DNA from: VGRW01 sp031396695
GTDB lineage: Bacteria; Myxococcota_A; UBA9160; SZUA-336
DNA: 40,338 nt
Direction: 5' to 3'
NCBI GenBank assembly: GCA_031396695.1
Contig: JANNLG010000260.1
Coordinates: 1 to 40,338 of the forward strand
The translations under genes and the position numbers were made by a program. Below the pieces are notes generated by a model. The model saw nothing but the letters and a program-made list of their open reading frames with translations. It was not told where the DNA came from and searched no databases. Within the stretch, counting starts at the first letter, position 1; the number at the start of each line of letters is the position of its first letter. Below, piece after piece: positions 39,781 through 40,338 of this stretch.

Positions 39781-40022
39781 GGACCTAGGAGTGGGCGCGT
39801 CGCCTGGTCGCCCCGAGCGCGGCGAGGCGTGGGGCCGTGCACCGCGGGCCCCGGCCGCAATCGTCGGGACGCGCGCGATGCGAGCTCCGTCTCTCCTGCG
39901 ATGGACGGATCGGCTCTGGCCCTTGGAGTGCAAGGGCGAAGCCAACTCGCGTCCGTTCGCCGGCTCCGTTCCGCCGGCTAGCGCGGAGTCCGGACGGAGA
40001 CTTGTAGATCCGCGCCCGTCGC
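39781..40022. other. intergenic region without a recognised gene
   Basis: GC-rich DNA between the BON operon and the convergent dCMP deaminase gene. It contains a 7-bp hairpin GCCCTTG/CAAGGGC (39919-39935), a weak GG-N10-GC sequence (TGGCCCTTGGAGTGCA, 39917-39932) and one TTGTAGATC at 40002 without a promoter at the normal spacing. I see no gene with coding support. Confidence 0.5.
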
Positions 40023-40338
40023 TCAGCCGATCTGCCGGATCTTCACGCCCGCTTCGCGGAACAGCCCGATCGACACGTCGCCGAGCGGAAAGTGAGCGTC
40101 GTACACCACCTCGCCCAGGCCCGCGTTGATGATCATCTTGGTGCACATCAGGCAGGGACAGAACGTGGTGTAGATCGCGCCGCCGCGCACGCTCACTCCG
40201 TGATACGCGGACTGCGTGATCGAGTTCTCTTCCGCGTGGCTGCACAGGCACTCGTCGAGGCGCGTGCCGGATTCGGCGGCGCCCGCGCAGCGCGGACAGC
40301 CGCCCTCGTTGCAGTTGCGGATGCCGCGCGGCGTGCCG
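40023..40338 (-). CDS. dCMP deaminase / ComEB-type cytidine deaminase (partial)
   Basis: The C-terminal 104 residues only; the 5' end is outside the window. The zinc site is visible: CSHAEENSI (His and catalytic Glu) and FCPCLMCTKMIINAGL (PCxxC). An additional Cys-rich stretch (RNCNEGGCPRCAG) lies upstream, as in other dCMP deaminases with a second zinc. It would deaminate dCMP to dUMP for thymidylate supply. Confidence 0.85.
   Translation of the reverse strand, partial: GTPRGIRNCNEGGCPRCAGAAESGTRLDECLCSHAEENSITQSAYHGVSVRGGAIYTTFCPCLMCTKMIINAGLGEVVYDAHFPLGDVSIGLFREAGVKIRQIG

Noticed and set aside
39917..39932. TGGCCCTTGGAGTGCA as a further sigma-54 promoter
   Set aside because: GG-N10-GC is present but the CACG part is lost, there is no activator motif at the normal distance and no gene follows; chance is likely in GC-rich DNA.
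1..40338. CRISPR arrays, insertion sequences, prophage or integrase genes
   Set aside because: No spaced direct repeats, transposase or integrase motifs were seen; the stress island shows no mobile-element boundary despite the tRNAs at 2 kb.

Overview
The window is high-GC bacterial chromosome with tight gene packing. A PEP-CTERM protein, an IPTL-like sorting tail, a cyclic-glucan synthase, Gly-zipper and BON proteins and heavy sigma-54 usage suggest an uncultured lineage of the former Deltaproteobacteria (Myxococcota- or Binatota-like). This placement is an inference from gene content, not from a marker gene.

Layout. Positions 1-6428 hold ordinary metabolic genes: an aldehyde dehydrogenase tail, a PEP-CTERM secreted protein, a fatty acid hydroxylase, tRNA-Leu(CAA) and tRNA-Ala(GGC), a PhyH dioxygenase, two VOC proteins, an SRAP protein, a quinone oxidoreductase and a PP2C-like phosphatase. 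Positions 6732-10015 hold an RpfG-type HD-GYP response regulator, a V4R-STAS protein and a DUF748 protein. From about 8.9 kb to 38.6 kb almost every gene is a stress or envelope gene: AI-2E transporter, CsbD, a zinc-ribbon membrane protein with a hybrid histidine kinase, cardiolipin synthase-like PLD, M48 protease, a five-gene Gly-zipper/lipoprotein/DUF1328/DUF2238 operon, two four-BON proteins, a DUF3309/DUF883 operon, Fe superoxide dismutase, a 2894-residue NdvB-type cyclic glucan synthase, DUF5670 and a PQQ-type sugar dehydrogenase. In the middle (22312-25854) lies a histidine kinase - CheY-like - NtrC-type sigma-54 activator operon. The window ends in a dCMP deaminase.

Main discovery. Sixteen intact sigma-54 (-24/-12) promoters, with core YGGCACG-N4-TTGCT, stand in front of almost all stress and envelope transcription units; one degenerate copy precedes the HD-GYP gene. 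Eight of them have an upstream motif, TTGTA(G/C)A. In six cases its first base is 65-67 nt from the GG of the promoter; in two it is 56 and 80 nt. Two divergent pairs share one motif near the midpoint. A perfect sigma-54 promoter at 10124 with the same upstream motif drives no gene. It leads into two adjacent hairpins, so it probably makes a small RNA of about 85 nt. Five or six of the promoters lie so close to the start codon (14-18 nt from the -12 C) that the mRNAs should be leaderless or nearly so. The gene set (OsmY-like BON, CsbD, YqjD/ElaB-like, DUF1328, SOD, cardiolipin synthase, osmoregulated glucan) resembles RpoS or sigma-B general-stress regulons. I infer that here sigma-54 and the local NtrC-type activator run a general or envelope stress response.
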